Assembly (NCBI GenBank): GCA_031769625.1 | Contig: JAUIMM010000171.1 | Span: 2,843,501-2,907,500, forward strand | Reading direction: 5' to 3' | From: Taudactylus pleione | Taxonomy: Eukaryota > Chordata > Amphibia > Anura > Myobatrachidae | Length of the DNA: 64,000 bases | Part shown: positions 1 through 11,760 of the stretch, one piece after another | Position numbering within the stretch: position 1 is the stretch's first letter | Layout: the number at the start of each line of letters is the position of its first letter | Notes under the pieces: model-generated | Seen by the model: only the letters and a program-made list of their open reading frames with translations | Told to the model about the DNA's origin: nothing | The model's database searches: none | Program-made: the position numbers and the translations under genes

Positions 1-3000
1 CAGCAAAAGATGCTGACCTAGAAATTGTGTAGGCTACAGTGGAAGAGCAGGAGGATGAGGGAGATATTTGTGTAGTTGACGATGGTGCTAATGAGGATAT
101 TGATAATGAGGATGTTGATGATGTTATTTGTGTAAGTAAGGCACCAGTAAAAGCAGTACTTGCCCATGATAAGAGGAAGGCCATTGTCATGCCTGGTCAT
201 AAGACAAAAAAAATTCACCTCCTATGTGTGGAATTATTTTTATCCAAATCCTGACAACAATTATCTTGTCATCAGTAGTGTTTGTAAAGCCTCAGTAAGT
301 AGAGGTAGGGATTTTAACCAGCTAGGAAACATATGCTAAAAACATAACAACAAGCAATCCAGCGTCAGCTAGCTCGCTTCTCTCTGCTAGATCCAAGCAC
401 CTGCAATCTTCACTATCAACAACTTCATCATCAATATCCTCAATAATGATTGGAAGTAACCCTGCATCCAATTTGATTAGGCCAACTGAGTCCTCCCCTA
501 TCCAGGATTCCGCAGAAGAATCCTTGAGTGCTATGCCTGCAGCTGCCTGGGGTGGATTTTCATTCCAGAAGGGGACCAAGAAGACTACTACTTGTAGTAG
601 TTTAAAAAAACATTTGGCTGTTAAACAATTATTTGATAAAGGAAGCAAGTATGACAGCTGTCACCCTGTTGCACAGCGGATCACTGATGCCATAACAGCT
701 ATGCTAATATTAGATCTGCGTCCAATATCTGCAATTAATGCAGTGGGTTTTATATAGTTAATTGAGGTCTTGTGTCCCCGCTACCAAATTCCATCTAGAT
801 GCCACTTCACTAGAAAAGCAATTCCCATCTATATATGGATGGTAAAAAGCTTAATTAATGGCCTCCAAATGCAGTTGTAACCAATGTCCACTTAAACACA
901 AATATATACACAAGCGGAACTGTGCAAACTAAAGATTACATTACTGTGGCAGCCTACAAACAGCACAAACAACAGCAACATCTAACAAACACCAGCTCAT
1001 TCAGAGGCAGGCTACTCTCTGTATCACCGGCTTCACTAAGAGGCATACCGGTGTCAGCCTCTTAAAAAAAACGTAGGATGTAATTGCAAAATGACTTACC
1101 CCACATGGACTCTGCTCAGGATTTGTGATTTCTGACAATGCCACAAATATTGTGAGATCATTACAGCTGGATGATTTCAAACACATCCCATATTTTGCTC
1201 AAACAAACAATTTGGTTTCCAGAACTTTTTGAAAATTTACAGGGGCACGCAGGAGATGCTGTGGCCCGAAAATTTCAGGACATTTTCAGCATTATGTTGC
1301 TGCATGTAGAAGATTGCTGCATTTGCAAGAACAGTTCAATTTGCCCTGCCACCAGCTGAAGCAAGAGGTAGTAATAAGGTGGAATTCCACCTCTTATTTG
1401 CTTCAGCAGATGGAGGTACAGCAAAAAGCCATTCAAAGCTACAAAACTAGCCATGACATAGGGGTAATCTACCTTACTCCAGCGTAGTGGAGAATACTAT
1501 CCGTGAGTGCAAGGTGCTAAAATCCTTCAAAGTTGTAACCTCTGAAGTGAGTTCAGACACTGTCAGCTTGAGTTAAATGATTCCCCTAATTAGACTTTTG
1601 GAAAAGCAGCTCAAGAAACTCAAGGAGGAGCTGAAATGAAGCAATTCTACTAATGAATGCACCAGCAACTGAGGCTATATGGCAATACACCCTCTCATTT
1701 CTGGCAACACATGCAATATACATCCATGACCTTGAGAGAAGGATTTTTCAATTAAGGACACTGTTATAAATAAATAAAATAAGAAAAATCTTGTTTTTTT
1801 TACTGTAAATAAGTCTATAATTTTATATGCTTTTTTTTACCAGTTACAGAAACAGAAAAGACTTGTATCGCAATAGAGTTTCTAATAAGAATTAGCAACA
1901 GTATAACTTAACTGCTACTTTGAGATGTTTAGCTGTTTGCTTTGATTACATGTTTTAAATATTGTGCTAGTTGCTATATATGTATTTTAAAAGGGCATAT
2001 GAAGTTATATTATTGTGATGTTTACTATTTGTTTTATATGTTTAACTAAATAAATTATTTCATCTATCAATCTAAGTGTAATTTATTACATCAGCGCAGA
2101 TTCTTTCAATTTTTAGATTCCACTAAGTATTTTGGACTTGTAAATCACGTCCTTTATTCCCTTCACCAGGATCCAAGTCAGCAGTAATGGCTTTCTTTCC
2201 AATGGACACAGATCTTAAGAGATGCAAAGAGCTCTTGATGAGTAAATCAAGCGGCACGTTACTCGGTGACATCTCCTCCTTCAATTTCTCTGGTGAAACA
2301 GATGAGTCAACACAACATTTTTACATCTGGTCGAGTCTAAAAGCATTGCCTAAAATTAGTGACACCTCTACTGTGACTCCAAATGATAGGTCACCAATCA
2401 AAGAATGGTTGAGGTTTAGTTTAATGACAGCATCCAAATAAGCATGTCAGACAGTCCCTTTGACTACTGGTAGGAAAAAAAGGCAATTTGGAGGTCATAT
2501 CACAAACTGGCTTTGCTATACTTCAGCTGTTCACCCTCCAATGTGTACCCACACTGAGCTTTCAGCACAGCCGGGAAGCTTGTCAGCAATCAGTGTAGGA
2601 GGCTGCTTCCTCAAAATGTGGAAAAGAAGATGTTTATCAAAATTAACTACAAATTCCACGAGGAAGATCTTTACCGGCAATTATGTCAAAGTCCAGAGGC
2701 ACCTGTAATGGTGGATTCCAGCGGGGACTAATTAATATTGTGTGAAGATGATGTATACACTGATGAGACTGAGGAGATAATGGCGATGACATCTTGTCTC
2801 TGTAGAGCCAGTTTGTACTTGAAGATCATTGCCAGCATTGTCAGCTACCCATTGGTAGCTTGTTTTGTGGGGGCCCAAACAAACCAATCACTTCAGCAAC
2901 AAGTGGCAGTCCTTGTCACTGAAGTGATTGGTTTGTTAAACTGTGCATGTCCTGTTTAATATACAACATACGGGTGGGTGGTAGGTCCCAAGGACAATTC

Positions 3001-3489
3001 CATCTTCCACCTCTTGTCTTTGCATTATGCACTGTTTGGGGCATTGCTGACTGTTATTTTGCGTAGACGACAAACATTTTTATAGTTTATTAAACTGCCA
3101 TTCTGTCTTCTACTGCTGTGTGGCAATGTTTCATAAATGTCCTATATTCTTTTAAACTGCTTTACGTTTGGGCTGCTGCTCGGTTGCTTAGTTTAGCCAG
3201 CCAGCTCACTGCAGCCTTTGGCATATGTTGGTGAAAACTAGTGAAAACAATATTGTGAGCTGTGAGTTGGTCAAAATTGATTGGAAATAACTTTAAATTA
3301 ATGTTATAAATGTTAATAATACTGTAGGAACGAAAACAGGCCCAAATTATGTGATTTTAGCTGTTTATACCAATTTAGAAAAAAAATACAGATTGAAAAC
3401 CAAAACATGCGAGGGCGGTTTTGGCAAAACCAAAATCCGACAATGAATTAGAACCAAAACCAAAACACGGGGGTCGACGCACATCTCTA
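1..3489 (+). pseudogene. Decayed hAT (BED-finger type) transposon, copy 1, 5' end outside window
   Basis: This is a heavily mutated relative of the intact transposase at 58300-61413. The acidic segment and the MPGHKTK stretch (about 40-210), the hAT core with the ISDNATNIV block near 1120-1165, and the C-terminal dimerisation segment with its acidic tail (about 2520-2800) can be read in order on the plus strand, broken by many stops and frameshifts. The first BED-finger cysteine reads as serine and the first catalytic aspartate position reads N, so the protein is dead. About 470 bp of AT-rich sequence (roughly 1690-2160) interrupts the region that corresponds to the segment before the LDPRFK motif. 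The 3' UTR and right terminus are recognisable, and the element ends at ACATCTCTA (3481-3489), matching the right end of the copy at 56139-57620. It is clearly older than the other copies. Confidence 0.85.
2878..2937 (+). other. Stem-loop in hAT 3' UTR (copy 1)
   Basis: A perfect 19-bp inverted repeat: arm 2878-2896 (AACAAACCAATCACTTCAG), arm 2919-2937, loop 22 nt. The same structure lies just after the transposase stop codon in the copies at 41192-41255 and 58184-58247. The CACTTC/GAAGTG pair here is CATTTC/GAAATG in the others, a compensatory change. The function is unknown; a role in RNA 3'-end formation or stability is inference. Confidence 0.75.
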
Positions 3490-3490
3490 T

Positions 3491-3583
3491 AGTTTTCGTG
3501 ATCTGGCCCATTCTCTAGCAATACCTGGGGGTCCGGATGAAGGAGGATATATTAGGAGACAATTAATTGCAGATTTTTTGTAA
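3491..3583 (+). pseudogene. Possible PIF/Harbinger transposase C-terminal tail
   Basis: A 31-codon open stretch directly abuts the right end of the hAT element and ends at TAA (3581-3583). It reads RDLAHSLAIPGG then GGYIRRQLIADFL. The pattern resembles the last residues of Harbinger-type nucleases (a short helix, then a basic RRQ-I-x-x-F/L end), and an AATAAA lies about 150 bp downstream. The rest of the gene would be beyond the hAT element, outside the window. The stretch is short, so the family call is tentative and chance similarity is possible. Confidence 0.28.
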
Positions 3584-4140
3584 GTGTGAATATTTTTTTC
3601 TTTTTCTGCCCTTTATTTTATAAATGAGGAACATGTATGTTTAAAGTTTTTATCATATTATTGATGAGGTGTTATCTGTTTTCCATGAAGTTGTGGCGTT
3701 CACCTGTTATTTTTTGAGATTTGTGTTCATTTGTTTAATAAAGTAATATTTTATATTATGTATAAGACCATATTGAAAGCCATCATGTGTGTTCCTTACA
3801 CTATTGCCATGTAATTTTTTCCTCCTAAATTACAGTTGAGGATGTTGGCATCTTTTTGGTCCAGAATGTGCACAGATATTTTGCAGATTCTGGATTCCTA
3901 CCCTGGATGACCTGTTGTTCCTTTACAAATGAGGTAAAGGATGTGGACTCTGAGGATTGCATGACAGTGATGCACGGACTACTCCCCTAAAGTTAAAGTA
4001 CTTTGTAAGTATACCTTTTATTCTCCCACCATGCTTATCCTTGTTTAATGCCTAAAAACATTTTTTTTCCCTTTCTAATTTCTTAACAGTGTACCTCACA
4101 GGAGACTCCCAACCCTATCTGTACTACTGCCAGAGTGTGA
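3584..4140. other. Unassigned AT-rich interval
   Basis: No reading frame or known repeat is recognised. AATAAA near 3738 could be the poly(A) signal of the putative Harbinger tail upstream. Confidence 0.5.
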
Positions 4141-4439
4141 CTAGAGTCGGATTTAGACCTTATGGGGCCCTAGGCAAGATACTGGTTTGGGGCCCCCACC
4201 CTCAAACAATCCTGTGCATTACAGTAGGTATCACTGGAGCAAGATACACACATCATATTATATACACGCATCATATATATATATATATATATATATGTAT
4301 CTCGCTCCGTGACACCTACTGTGATATATGCAGTTACCACAGTGTTACTAGATCACAATATATATATTTGTATATCATACTGTAACACATACATGTAGCC
4401 AACTGTGTATGCACACATATATGTATGTGTGAAAGGAAA

Positions 4440-4530
<91 letters not shown>

Positions 4531-4690
4531 TATATATATATATATATATATATACATAGTGGGATAAACAGAGGGAGATGGGGGAAAAAGGCAATAACAG
4601 AGGGAGATGGGAGAAGGTGGGGAAACAGTAAAGGAAAGAAACATTTTTCACAATAGGTAGTGACTCAGCAAATATATATATATATATACC
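4141..4690 (+). mobile_element. Non-autonomous hAT-like repeat 'R', copy 1
   Basis: It starts CTAGAGTCGGATTTAGACC and matches the outer element at 27759-33901 in two blocks: 4144-4360 (versus 27762-27839 plus 28654-28831) and about 4560-4690 (versus 33555-33690). Between the blocks lie long (TA)n tracts (4271-4296, 4441-4480, 4487-4554). An internal foldback pairs ACAGTAGGTRTC near 4219 with GACACCTACTGT near 4310. Because this copy lacks the 806-bp insertion found in copy 2, it supplies the empty site for that insertion. The right boundary is blurred by microsatellite. Confidence 0.6.
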
Positions 4691-4699
4691 CCTGGAATT

Positions 4700-5270
4700 G
4701 TCCTGCACTCTCAACTAAGAAGAAGACAACATTGGGGTGCTTCCAAGAATCCATAGATCCCATTTAAATACTTGAATTTCCCATACGATGGAAGGAGGCA
4801 CTCGCCGTATATACGATAAAAAATAATCTTTATTCATAACCGATTTTCACACTTGTTTTGGATGCATCAATGTTTGGGTCAACGTTTCGGTCCCCAGCCG
4901 GACCTTTATCAAGACCACATCCAGATGATCAAACATACACATAATAACACATATTTTCTGTGAAAAAAAAGAAAAAGAACATGTTGACATGTCTAACAGG
5001 CTCCCCAAAAAGAGATATACAACAGTATATCACCCAACATAATATATGTGACTTTTAAGTAGAAATGTACAATTCTACTTACATATAATGGGTAATGTGT
5101 ATCATATCCACATACCCAGGATAATAAACAGATAGGACAAACAACTATTTAAAGATAAATCTATAGCCCATATGTGAGTATTCACACATATATATAAAGA
5201 TATGTGAATAGATATAAGGCCAAAATGTTAGGGACCACACAGTTGAGGTGAAAAGATCAAAGCACCACTG
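4700..5270 (-). mobile_element. Penelope-like element terminal fragment (no ORF)
   Basis: A non-coding segment carrying the GTCAACGTTTCGG...GGACC block typical of the terminal repeats of Penelope-like elements in vertebrates. A related but different fragment lies at about 33190-33420. No RT or endonuclease coding is attached. Boundaries are approximate. Confidence 0.5.
4877..4916 (-). ncRNA. Hammerhead-ribozyme-like motif in PLE end
   Basis: Read on the minus strand: stem I GGTC, core TTGATAA (canonical CTGATGA), stem II AGGTCC/GGACC closed by a short loop, core GAAAC, then GTT and stem I GACC. Stem III is only about 2 bp, as in the minimal type I hammerheads described in Penelope-like retroelements. 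The core differs from canonical at two positions, so cleavage activity is doubtful. Confidence 0.5.
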
Positions 5271-6009
5271 GTTCCACTACTCCAGTTTTTGTTGTTAGTT
5301 CTTTTTCTCTAAATTAAATAATAATGAAATAATTACTTCATTAAAACAAAATAAAAAAAATGAGCAAATAAAATTTGTTGAAATTTTTACCTTTCTGACA
5401 AAGGGTGGGGGGATCATTACTATCCACCATTCCCTCTACTCCGACAACCATGATGGGTTTCATGTGTTCTTTCATTTTTTTCTTCCCGATTCAACCAGCG
5501 AACGACGATTTTAGGGCCACCACCGGTTCCTCTTTAGAGGCCATCTTCCTCCTCATACAGCTCCTACAGTCACTGTACCTATTCTTTCAGACATTGATGT
5601 ATTTTCGTTTGCTTGCACAGACACTTACTTTCACTGCAATCTCTGTCTAAAGTGCTCTCTTCTCCTTGGATGATGTTGTCAGAGCTTGGACTACAATGAT
5701 GCGATCGTAGAATTTGTGTACATAGTCAATTAGTACACAATTTGGGGGTCCTGAGTTCTCTTCATCTGTGGTTTCTTCTTCCTATGTCCTTGGTTCTCTT
5801 CTGGTGTTCTGTTTCGGCTGTGATGCCCATCGCTGTTTTTGGCACACAATGGAGGTTCCATTCACTCCTCGTTGCTGTCTGGTGTTTCCGCTGAAACACT
5901 GGAGTAGGGTGACAAAGGTCTCAGAGGATTTCTGTACATTTTCCAGAAATCATATAAAATATAAAACAAATAAAAACACATTTGTACTATTTTTGCACAC
6001 ATTAATTCA
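5271..6009. other. Unassigned interval, possible coding relic on minus strand
   Basis: The minus strand between about 5930 and 5400 has coding-like composition with a lysine/glutamate-rich run and few stops, then the stretch MASKEEPVVALKSSFAG. It might be a relic of the second ORF of a Harbinger-type element, since a possible transposase tail lies at 3491-3583. No motif confirms that. Confidence 0.2.
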
Positions 6010-6295
6010 GGGGTGCATGGGTTGGTACATGGGGGGCCTGAGTGGTGGTTGTAGTTACAGCTGTGGTACATCGGTGGTTGCAAAAGTGTGTATAGGGATA
6101 CCAATGTAGGTGGGGTGCAGTGGTACCTGGGTGCTTGCGTAGTGACAGCTGGGGTACCTATGTGGGTGCAAAGATGGTGCAAGGGTGCCTGAGTGCTTGT
6201 TTAGTTACATCTGGGGTACTATGTGGTTGAATGGGTGGGTGTAAGAGTACCTATATGGGTGCAGAAAGGATGCAAGGGTAACTGGGTGCTTGATC
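6010..6295. repeat. Degenerate G/T-rich minisatellite
   Basis: Imperfect repeats of a unit with 'GGGTGCxxGxGTGCTTG...TAGTTACAxCTGGGGTAC' spaced about 60-65 bp, roughly four units. No coding. Confidence 0.5.
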
Positions 6296-8537
6296 TTAAA
6301 AAGGAAAAAAGAGGGGATAAGGGAGAGAATAGGTGGAAAAAAGTACACTGCACTAAGGTAAGATGGGTTCAGTCAATGTAGGTGATGTCACAAAATTCAA
6401 TTTACACCACCCAGAATGAGTTACTTCAGATATGAGTGACTCAATATGTAAATACGTATGATGAGGGCATAATAGTCGTAACAAGGGTGCACCCTAGAAG
6501 CAGATATACAGTGAGCAACAAAAACAGATGGAACAGAACTCCTGGTAAATGGGGCACACCTTGTTATGACCCTAAAACATAACCTTTAATTCAATTCTTT
6601 AAAATATAGAGATCACGAAAGACGAGCTACAGTGACAAACTAAAAAATATATCCTAATGGATGCAAGGCATAAAATAAACAGATATAAAAATTACAAGAT
6701 AGATAATAACCACATACAAAAATTAGCAAAAATGGTCTATGTATAGAAAAAAAAAATAATAGTAAATATTCACGTTGAGGGTGAATACTGGTGAAAATGT
6801 GAAGAAATAATGCAGAAATAAATAGTGAAAATAAACACAGATTAAAAATGCACCAAGGGAGACAGACCTATGACCAATAACTCATATATATGAAAAAAAT
6901 TGTATTTATCTATGAGGCGTCCCTCAATGCACTGGGAATTAAATAAAAAAATTAAATGGAATGGTTGATATAGAATAGTGTCTCTGAAGAAGAAAAATCA
7001 ATGGCTGTGCACTTACATGCACTGGGATCTGCTTTCGCCAGTCATGCTAGGCATCAGTCTGGGGATGAGAGTACAGTGGTACAGTGAAGGATACAAAAGA
7101 GCTGCTTCTGCTGCCAGTACTGAATGCGAGGCTTGAATCCTCTTGCTAAGCAGTGCAAGATTGGAGCGCACACGCATCGACTGGTGAGAGAGCAGCGAGG
7201 AGAATGAAAGACACCTGTCAGTTGATTGTAGATAATTCCAAGTGGCGCAAAGATCTGTTGGTGCGGGGGCCCCTGTGCACTCAGAGGTACCCCGTGAGCG
7301 GTGCCCGACGCGCGTTTTGCTGGGACTATCTCAAAGGAAGCGAGAAGCAATGTAATTCACAGACATATTGCGTTGGCTGTGCTGCACAGCTGATGCCCAA
7401 TTAACTTTATCTGCAGATATATTGGGTCATCGTGGTATGTGTGTACGGTCGGTCAGCCGACAGCCTGTACACTTGCAGCAGAGGCCGCGGAGAGGGGGAC
7501 GTGACACGCCCCTCCCGGCTAGCTGGACCCGCTGCCAGATGACAGATGATGGTTGCTCAGTGTGTATGAACAACCATCATCTGCAGTTATAGCTGCAGAT
7601 CACTCAATCTGCAGATATATTTGTTAGGTGTTTACACAGCTTTTGGATCTGATTGGCTGGTACTTTATCACTCTCCAAGGCTTAGTGACTCTCCAGAAAA
7701 TAAATACTTTTAGAACTGTGTAGCAAGCAAATTCAATAGCAGTTTCAGCATGTAAGCATATAATCAGACAATTGGTAGTTAAACCCACAGCACTCCTGCC
7801 CATTACAGCACTGAGTTACTTAAGTGTCCTCATGGGACACATCTGTCTTCAGTAACAAAACATTTTCAACTTGTTTGTATTAAAACATGTTCACAGTCAG
7901 ATTTATTTTAAACATACAATTGACCAAACCACAAGTTTTTTTTATACATTTTTACGCTTTGGTTTGCAACGAGGAAAAATGAAATACAGGTCTCCTGGAA
8001 CTATTGTTTTTTTAATAATAAAGCCTTATAGATTTTCTCCGGCCCTCACTTTTTTCTTAAGTATGGGGCATAATATAGTCACATTTATTACTTATACTGA
8101 TTAGAGTTTCATATTAATCCCTTATATATTAGTGGCCTAAATGGGAGATATATTTATTAACATTTACTTATACAGCACCAGCATATTACATATACCTGTA
8201 TGTATTTGTCCTGTAATAACAACTATTAATACAATCTACGTGGACACATCTCAACAGGTTTATGTTCTTCTAGGTGCCTTTGTTTATAAAGCACTACATT
8301 TATTGATGTGACTTCTGCACCACTTGCTCTGTTTTATCACAGTAATTTTATTTATATTTAATTTTAAAGGTTCATATTGACGAGCATAGCTGTTATAACT
8401 TTCATGATGCGGATACATGTAAGGATCACTGATATATGAATCTATAAAGAAGACTAAGTGGACTGGTTAAGTGGTGACTTAAACTGCACTCAAGAAGGTA
8501 AACAAATATACAGTTATTACAGTGGCTGTGTATTTTT
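6296..8537. other. Unassigned AT-rich interval
   Basis: No gene recognised. Near 7286-7325 the minus strand contains GCAAAACGCGCGTCGGGC preceded by a TTGAGATAG-like core, reminiscent of a decayed hammerhead region of a Penelope-like terminus. Around 7410-7620 the sequence ATCTGCAGATATATT recurs at both ends of about 200 bp of GC-rich sequence, which may be a small MITE. Neither is firm. Confidence 0.35.
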
Positions 8538-8545
8538 ACTGTAGT

Positions 8546-8912
8546 CAGGGGCGCCGATAGGGGGGGGAGCGGGTACAGTTTGCCCGGGCTTCCAGAGGGG
8601 CCCGGCGGGGGCCCGGGTCTGGCGCCGCCCCCCCTCACTTCCTCCCTCCCTCTGCAGCAGCTGTGTGCTGGGCTGCAGCGGGAGATTGCTTGTGGCTGCT
8701 AAGTAGCAGCCACAGCAATCTCCTATGCCTGAAGGGGGGAGCGATCACACTGATCGCGCCCCCCACTGGCTTTGCGCCGGGCTGAGGGGCTCACAGCGCC
8801 CCTTCCCCGGTGCTGCAAAACACTTTTTTTTCCAAGGGGGCGTGGCCACGCCTTCTGAAATTAGGCCACACCCCCTCTTTACCGGGGCCCCGCGTGGCTC
8901 TCTACGCCCCTG
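8546..8912. mobile_element. hAT MITE, GC-rich, with perfect TSD
   Basis: Terminal inverted repeats CAGGGGCG / CGCCCCTG bound a 367-bp GC-rich body without an ORF. The flanking 8-mers are identical: ACTGTAGT at 8538-8545 and 8913-8920. An 8-bp duplication with CAG-starting termini is typical of hAT elements. The body contains inverted CAGCAGC/GCTGCTGC-type arms near 8655-8720. Confidence 0.85.
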
Positions 8913-9007
8913 ACTGTAGTGCGATGCGTGCAGTGCTGTAACAGTGCCCTGTAACATACCAAGTGTAGTAGTGATATCCACCAGTATTACCTCAGTAGCA
9001 GTCACAC

Positions 9008-9945
9008 CATACTTGCCTACTTTTGAAAAAGCATTTCAGGGAGATTGTGAAAGCAGCACCTACTGTATGAGTGCATGTTACAGTGGGTGTGTACTGATAA
9101 ATCTGAGAGGCGTGTCCTAAACCTGACTTACATCCAAATGTAAACCAGCCCAAAAGCAGTTATTAAGATCTGTTTATTGATGAAAACACACTAATACTTT
9201 TCAGAAATTCATAGGGATCATTGTGCCTTATAATAACCAATGCAAGGAAATGACACTAATGATTCCATTTGAATGTATATATCTCTGGGCCTGATTCAGA
9301 CCCGCTCGCGAGCGCTGAGCGCTCGCAAGCTAGTCGATGTTGCCCAAGTGCGCATGCGCACGGCGGAGGCGGCTCCGTTGTGCAAATGCGCAAGAGGCCA
9401 AGCCATTGTGCGCATGCGCGAGGCCAAGCCGTCGTTATGGGTCTCGCACCAAAGGGGGTGTTCTGTCGATGGTGATTGACAGCACGCCCCCTTTGGTGGG
9501 CGTGCCGGGGGCATGGCTGCCCATACGGAGGCGTTCCCATGGTGATGTCAGTGGGAGTGCTTTTGGCTCTGATAGAGCCAAAAGCACTCCAGGGCTTGCG
9601 GCAGCGAGACCCTACCACAAGGGTCTCGTCGCAAGCCCGATGGTCGCGATGGTCTTGACCATCGCGACCATCATTTTGGCCGCTCGCTATAGCTGTGGGT
9701 GGTCACCCACAGCTATGCGAGCGGCCAGGTGGCCGCTCCAAAAAGGAGGAGGGACGGCCCTGATTCAGAGCGAGCGCTCTGTCAGAGTGTCCGGCTCTGA
9801 ATCAGGGCCTCTGTTTTTTAATATAACAGCTTCATAATGGGGCTAAGGATGAATTGAGGAAGATTGCTAGACTCTTCAGGGAGACAGGGAGATTGCTACA
9901 ATTTCAGGGAGTCTCCCTGACAATGAGGGAGAGTTGGCAAGTATG
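9008..9945. mobile_element. MITE with CATACTTGCC termini, host of a nested MITE
   Basis: Termini CATACTTGCCTACTTTTGAA and its inverted partner GGCAAGTATG; the interior carries the paired 'GGGAGATTG' and 'TCTCCCTGACAAT' blocks. The paralogue at 44410-44838 lacks the 523-bp insertion at 9287-9809. The superfamily is unclear for this copy because its flanking duplication is poor; the paralogue suggests 8-bp duplications (hAT-like). Confidence 0.7.
9287..9809. mobile_element. Hairpin-chain MITE, copy 1 (Harbinger-like)
   Basis: Termini GGGCCTGATTCAG and CTGAATCAGGGCC, flanked by a 3-bp duplication TCT (9284-9286, 9810-9812). The uninterrupted paralogue near 44690 reads ATCTCTG across the site, confirming the empty target. 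The body is CpG-rich and made of consecutive hairpins, e.g. GCGCATGCGC, AGTGCTTTTGGCTC...GAGCCAAAAGCACT and GATGGTCGCGATGGTC...GACCATCGCGACC. Three other copies lie in this window. A 3-bp TSD points to PIF/Harbinger but no transposase is seen. Confidence 0.8.
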
Positions 9946-10793
9946 ATAACACCCAGATTCAAGCCAGCTGTAGCAAGCAGAAAAAGGTCACCACCAGTAA
10001 GAATACCTTCTAAAGCTGTAACAGAATTACACTGTAGTACATACAGTATGCTCTGTAGTATGCATAGTAAGTTGCAGCAATAACCAGTAATATGTAATCA
10101 ACAAGAGAAGTCAACAGCAATTTCCAGTAGCATATACGTAAGTGGCTGCATTGGCCAGCAGCATATAAGTCAGTGACAGCACTGGTCTGCAGTATACAAA
10201 TCAGTGGCAGCACTGGTCAAGAGTGTATCAGTGACAGGCAGCACTGTCAGAACTGTTAGAGAACAGGTGGTAAACTACAGTACTCGCTGGCGAAGCTTAT
10301 CAATCAATGCTCTGCGACTGTAGAAGAACTCTATTAGCAGTGTCACCAGTTAGGGATCAGAGGAGGACAACAGACCTGATTAGGAGTGTACCACACTCAC
10401 ATGGGAATATTAGCAAACACCAGTCTAAAGGTGACTGTGATCTCAACCTGGTGTGTGAATGATCATAATCGACCATAAGGCCTCAGTCACAGCATTCCAC
10501 CACTTGTGCTTGCACACAGCTGAGGAAGAATGTGGAAGACAGGACAAACACTAATGTTTGCTCACCATAGTTACACTTGTCACCCTGCGGGTCCTCTCTG
10601 CTGGACCTGTAATTGATTACACCATCCACACAACAATCTAACCTATGGCCTGGTATGTGTCACCACCCTAATCAACAACTAGATGGCTAACTACAACTCT
10701 AGGACCCTGTAACTATTGCTTAACCTAATGTAAACAGCAAATACACAATAAAAACTTGGTATGGTGTTGTGTAATAAATTATCAGCTCTCCTT
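9946..10793. other. Unassigned; weak tandem structure
   Basis: At 10080-10260 a loosely repeated 'CAGCAxxATAxAAGTCAGTGxCAGCACTGGT' unit (about 45 bp, four copies) suggests an old minisatellite. No gene seen. Confidence 0.4.
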
Positions 10794-10940
10794 GGGGTAT
10801 ACTTACTAAAGTGAGAGTTTTCAGAAGTGGAGATGTTGCCCATAGCAACCAATCAGATTCTACTTAACATTTAGAATCTCATTGGTTGCTAAGGGCATCA
10901 TCTCCACTTCTAAAAACTCTCACTTTAGTAAATATACCCC
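10794..10940. mobile_element. Short foldback MITE (GGGGTATAyTTACTAA family)
   Basis: 147 bp, almost entirely a hairpin. GGGGTATACTTACTAAAG at the left end pairs with CTTTAGTAAATATACCCC at the right, and the arms extend about 65 bp through 'AGTGGAGATG' and 'ATCTCCACT'. No clear target duplication. Confidence 0.7.
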
Positions 10941-11369
10941 TAGTCTGCAAATTCCCCACAATTTCAAATAATCCAAACACCATGCATCAAATGTGACAAA
11001 TACGAAGTACAGTATAAACAAAGAGTGTGTTCCCAATTCAAATAAAATTATATGGGGATAATACTACCAGGGAGTGGAGTTTGTCTGTACTTTTACCGTT
11101 TCTCAAATGTCAAAGTATGGGAGATGGGTAGCCCCTGCACACCTTCAGTCGTCACCTTTCCTTGAGGGCCCACCCCAACATGCTGTTTTAGGTGCCTGAC
11201 AAGCCCCTTCACCCAAAGAGCCACCACGTCAGAATACAGTATTGTCATACTCAATGTACAGGCTTACTCTGCTTCCAAGGATTTGCTTTGGTGAGGTTAG
11301 TACTTTTATAAAAGGGCCTAATGACCTTCTGGGGCTTGAGATTAGCACAACCATTTTAATGAGCTGGCC
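10941..11369. other. Unassigned interval
   Basis: No recognised gene or repeat. Confidence 0.4.
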
Positions 11370-11760
11370 CTAGTTTCTGGGCCTAGTGCCCTTAGTACAT
11401 TGGACCTACTGCCCACCTACAATGGGCCTGCTAAGTTTGTGGCCTAATGCCCTGGGCCTCAGGCCTATAGCCCACTTATAATAGGACTCCTAAGTGTAGG
11501 GGCCTAATGCTCTGGGCCCTCGGCTTAGTGCCCTCTTACAGTACAATGGACCTGCTAAGTTTGGGGCCTAATGCCCTGGACCTCAAGCCTAGTGCCCTCT
11601 TATGATGTGTCTACTAAGTCTGGCAACCTAATGCCCTGGACCTCTGGCCTAGTGCCCACCTACAATGGGTCTCCTAAATTTAGGGGCCTAATGTCCTAGG
11701 CATCTGACCTAGTTCCCAACTATGATAGGTTTTAAAATTTAGTGACCTAATGCATTGTGC
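11370..11760. repeat. 60-bp minisatellite, about 6.5 units
   Basis: The phrase GGCCTAATGCCCTGG recurs at about 11441, 11501, 11565, 11625, 11685 and 11744, i.e. a 60-64 bp period, with a shared 'CTAGTGCCC...CTACTAAGT' core. Units are 75-85% alike by eye. Confidence 0.85.

Noticed and set aside
4334..4714. Y/I-rich open frames around 4.3-4.7 kb and similar ones at 28.6 and 33.4 kb
   Set aside because: They are translations of (TA)n microsatellite.
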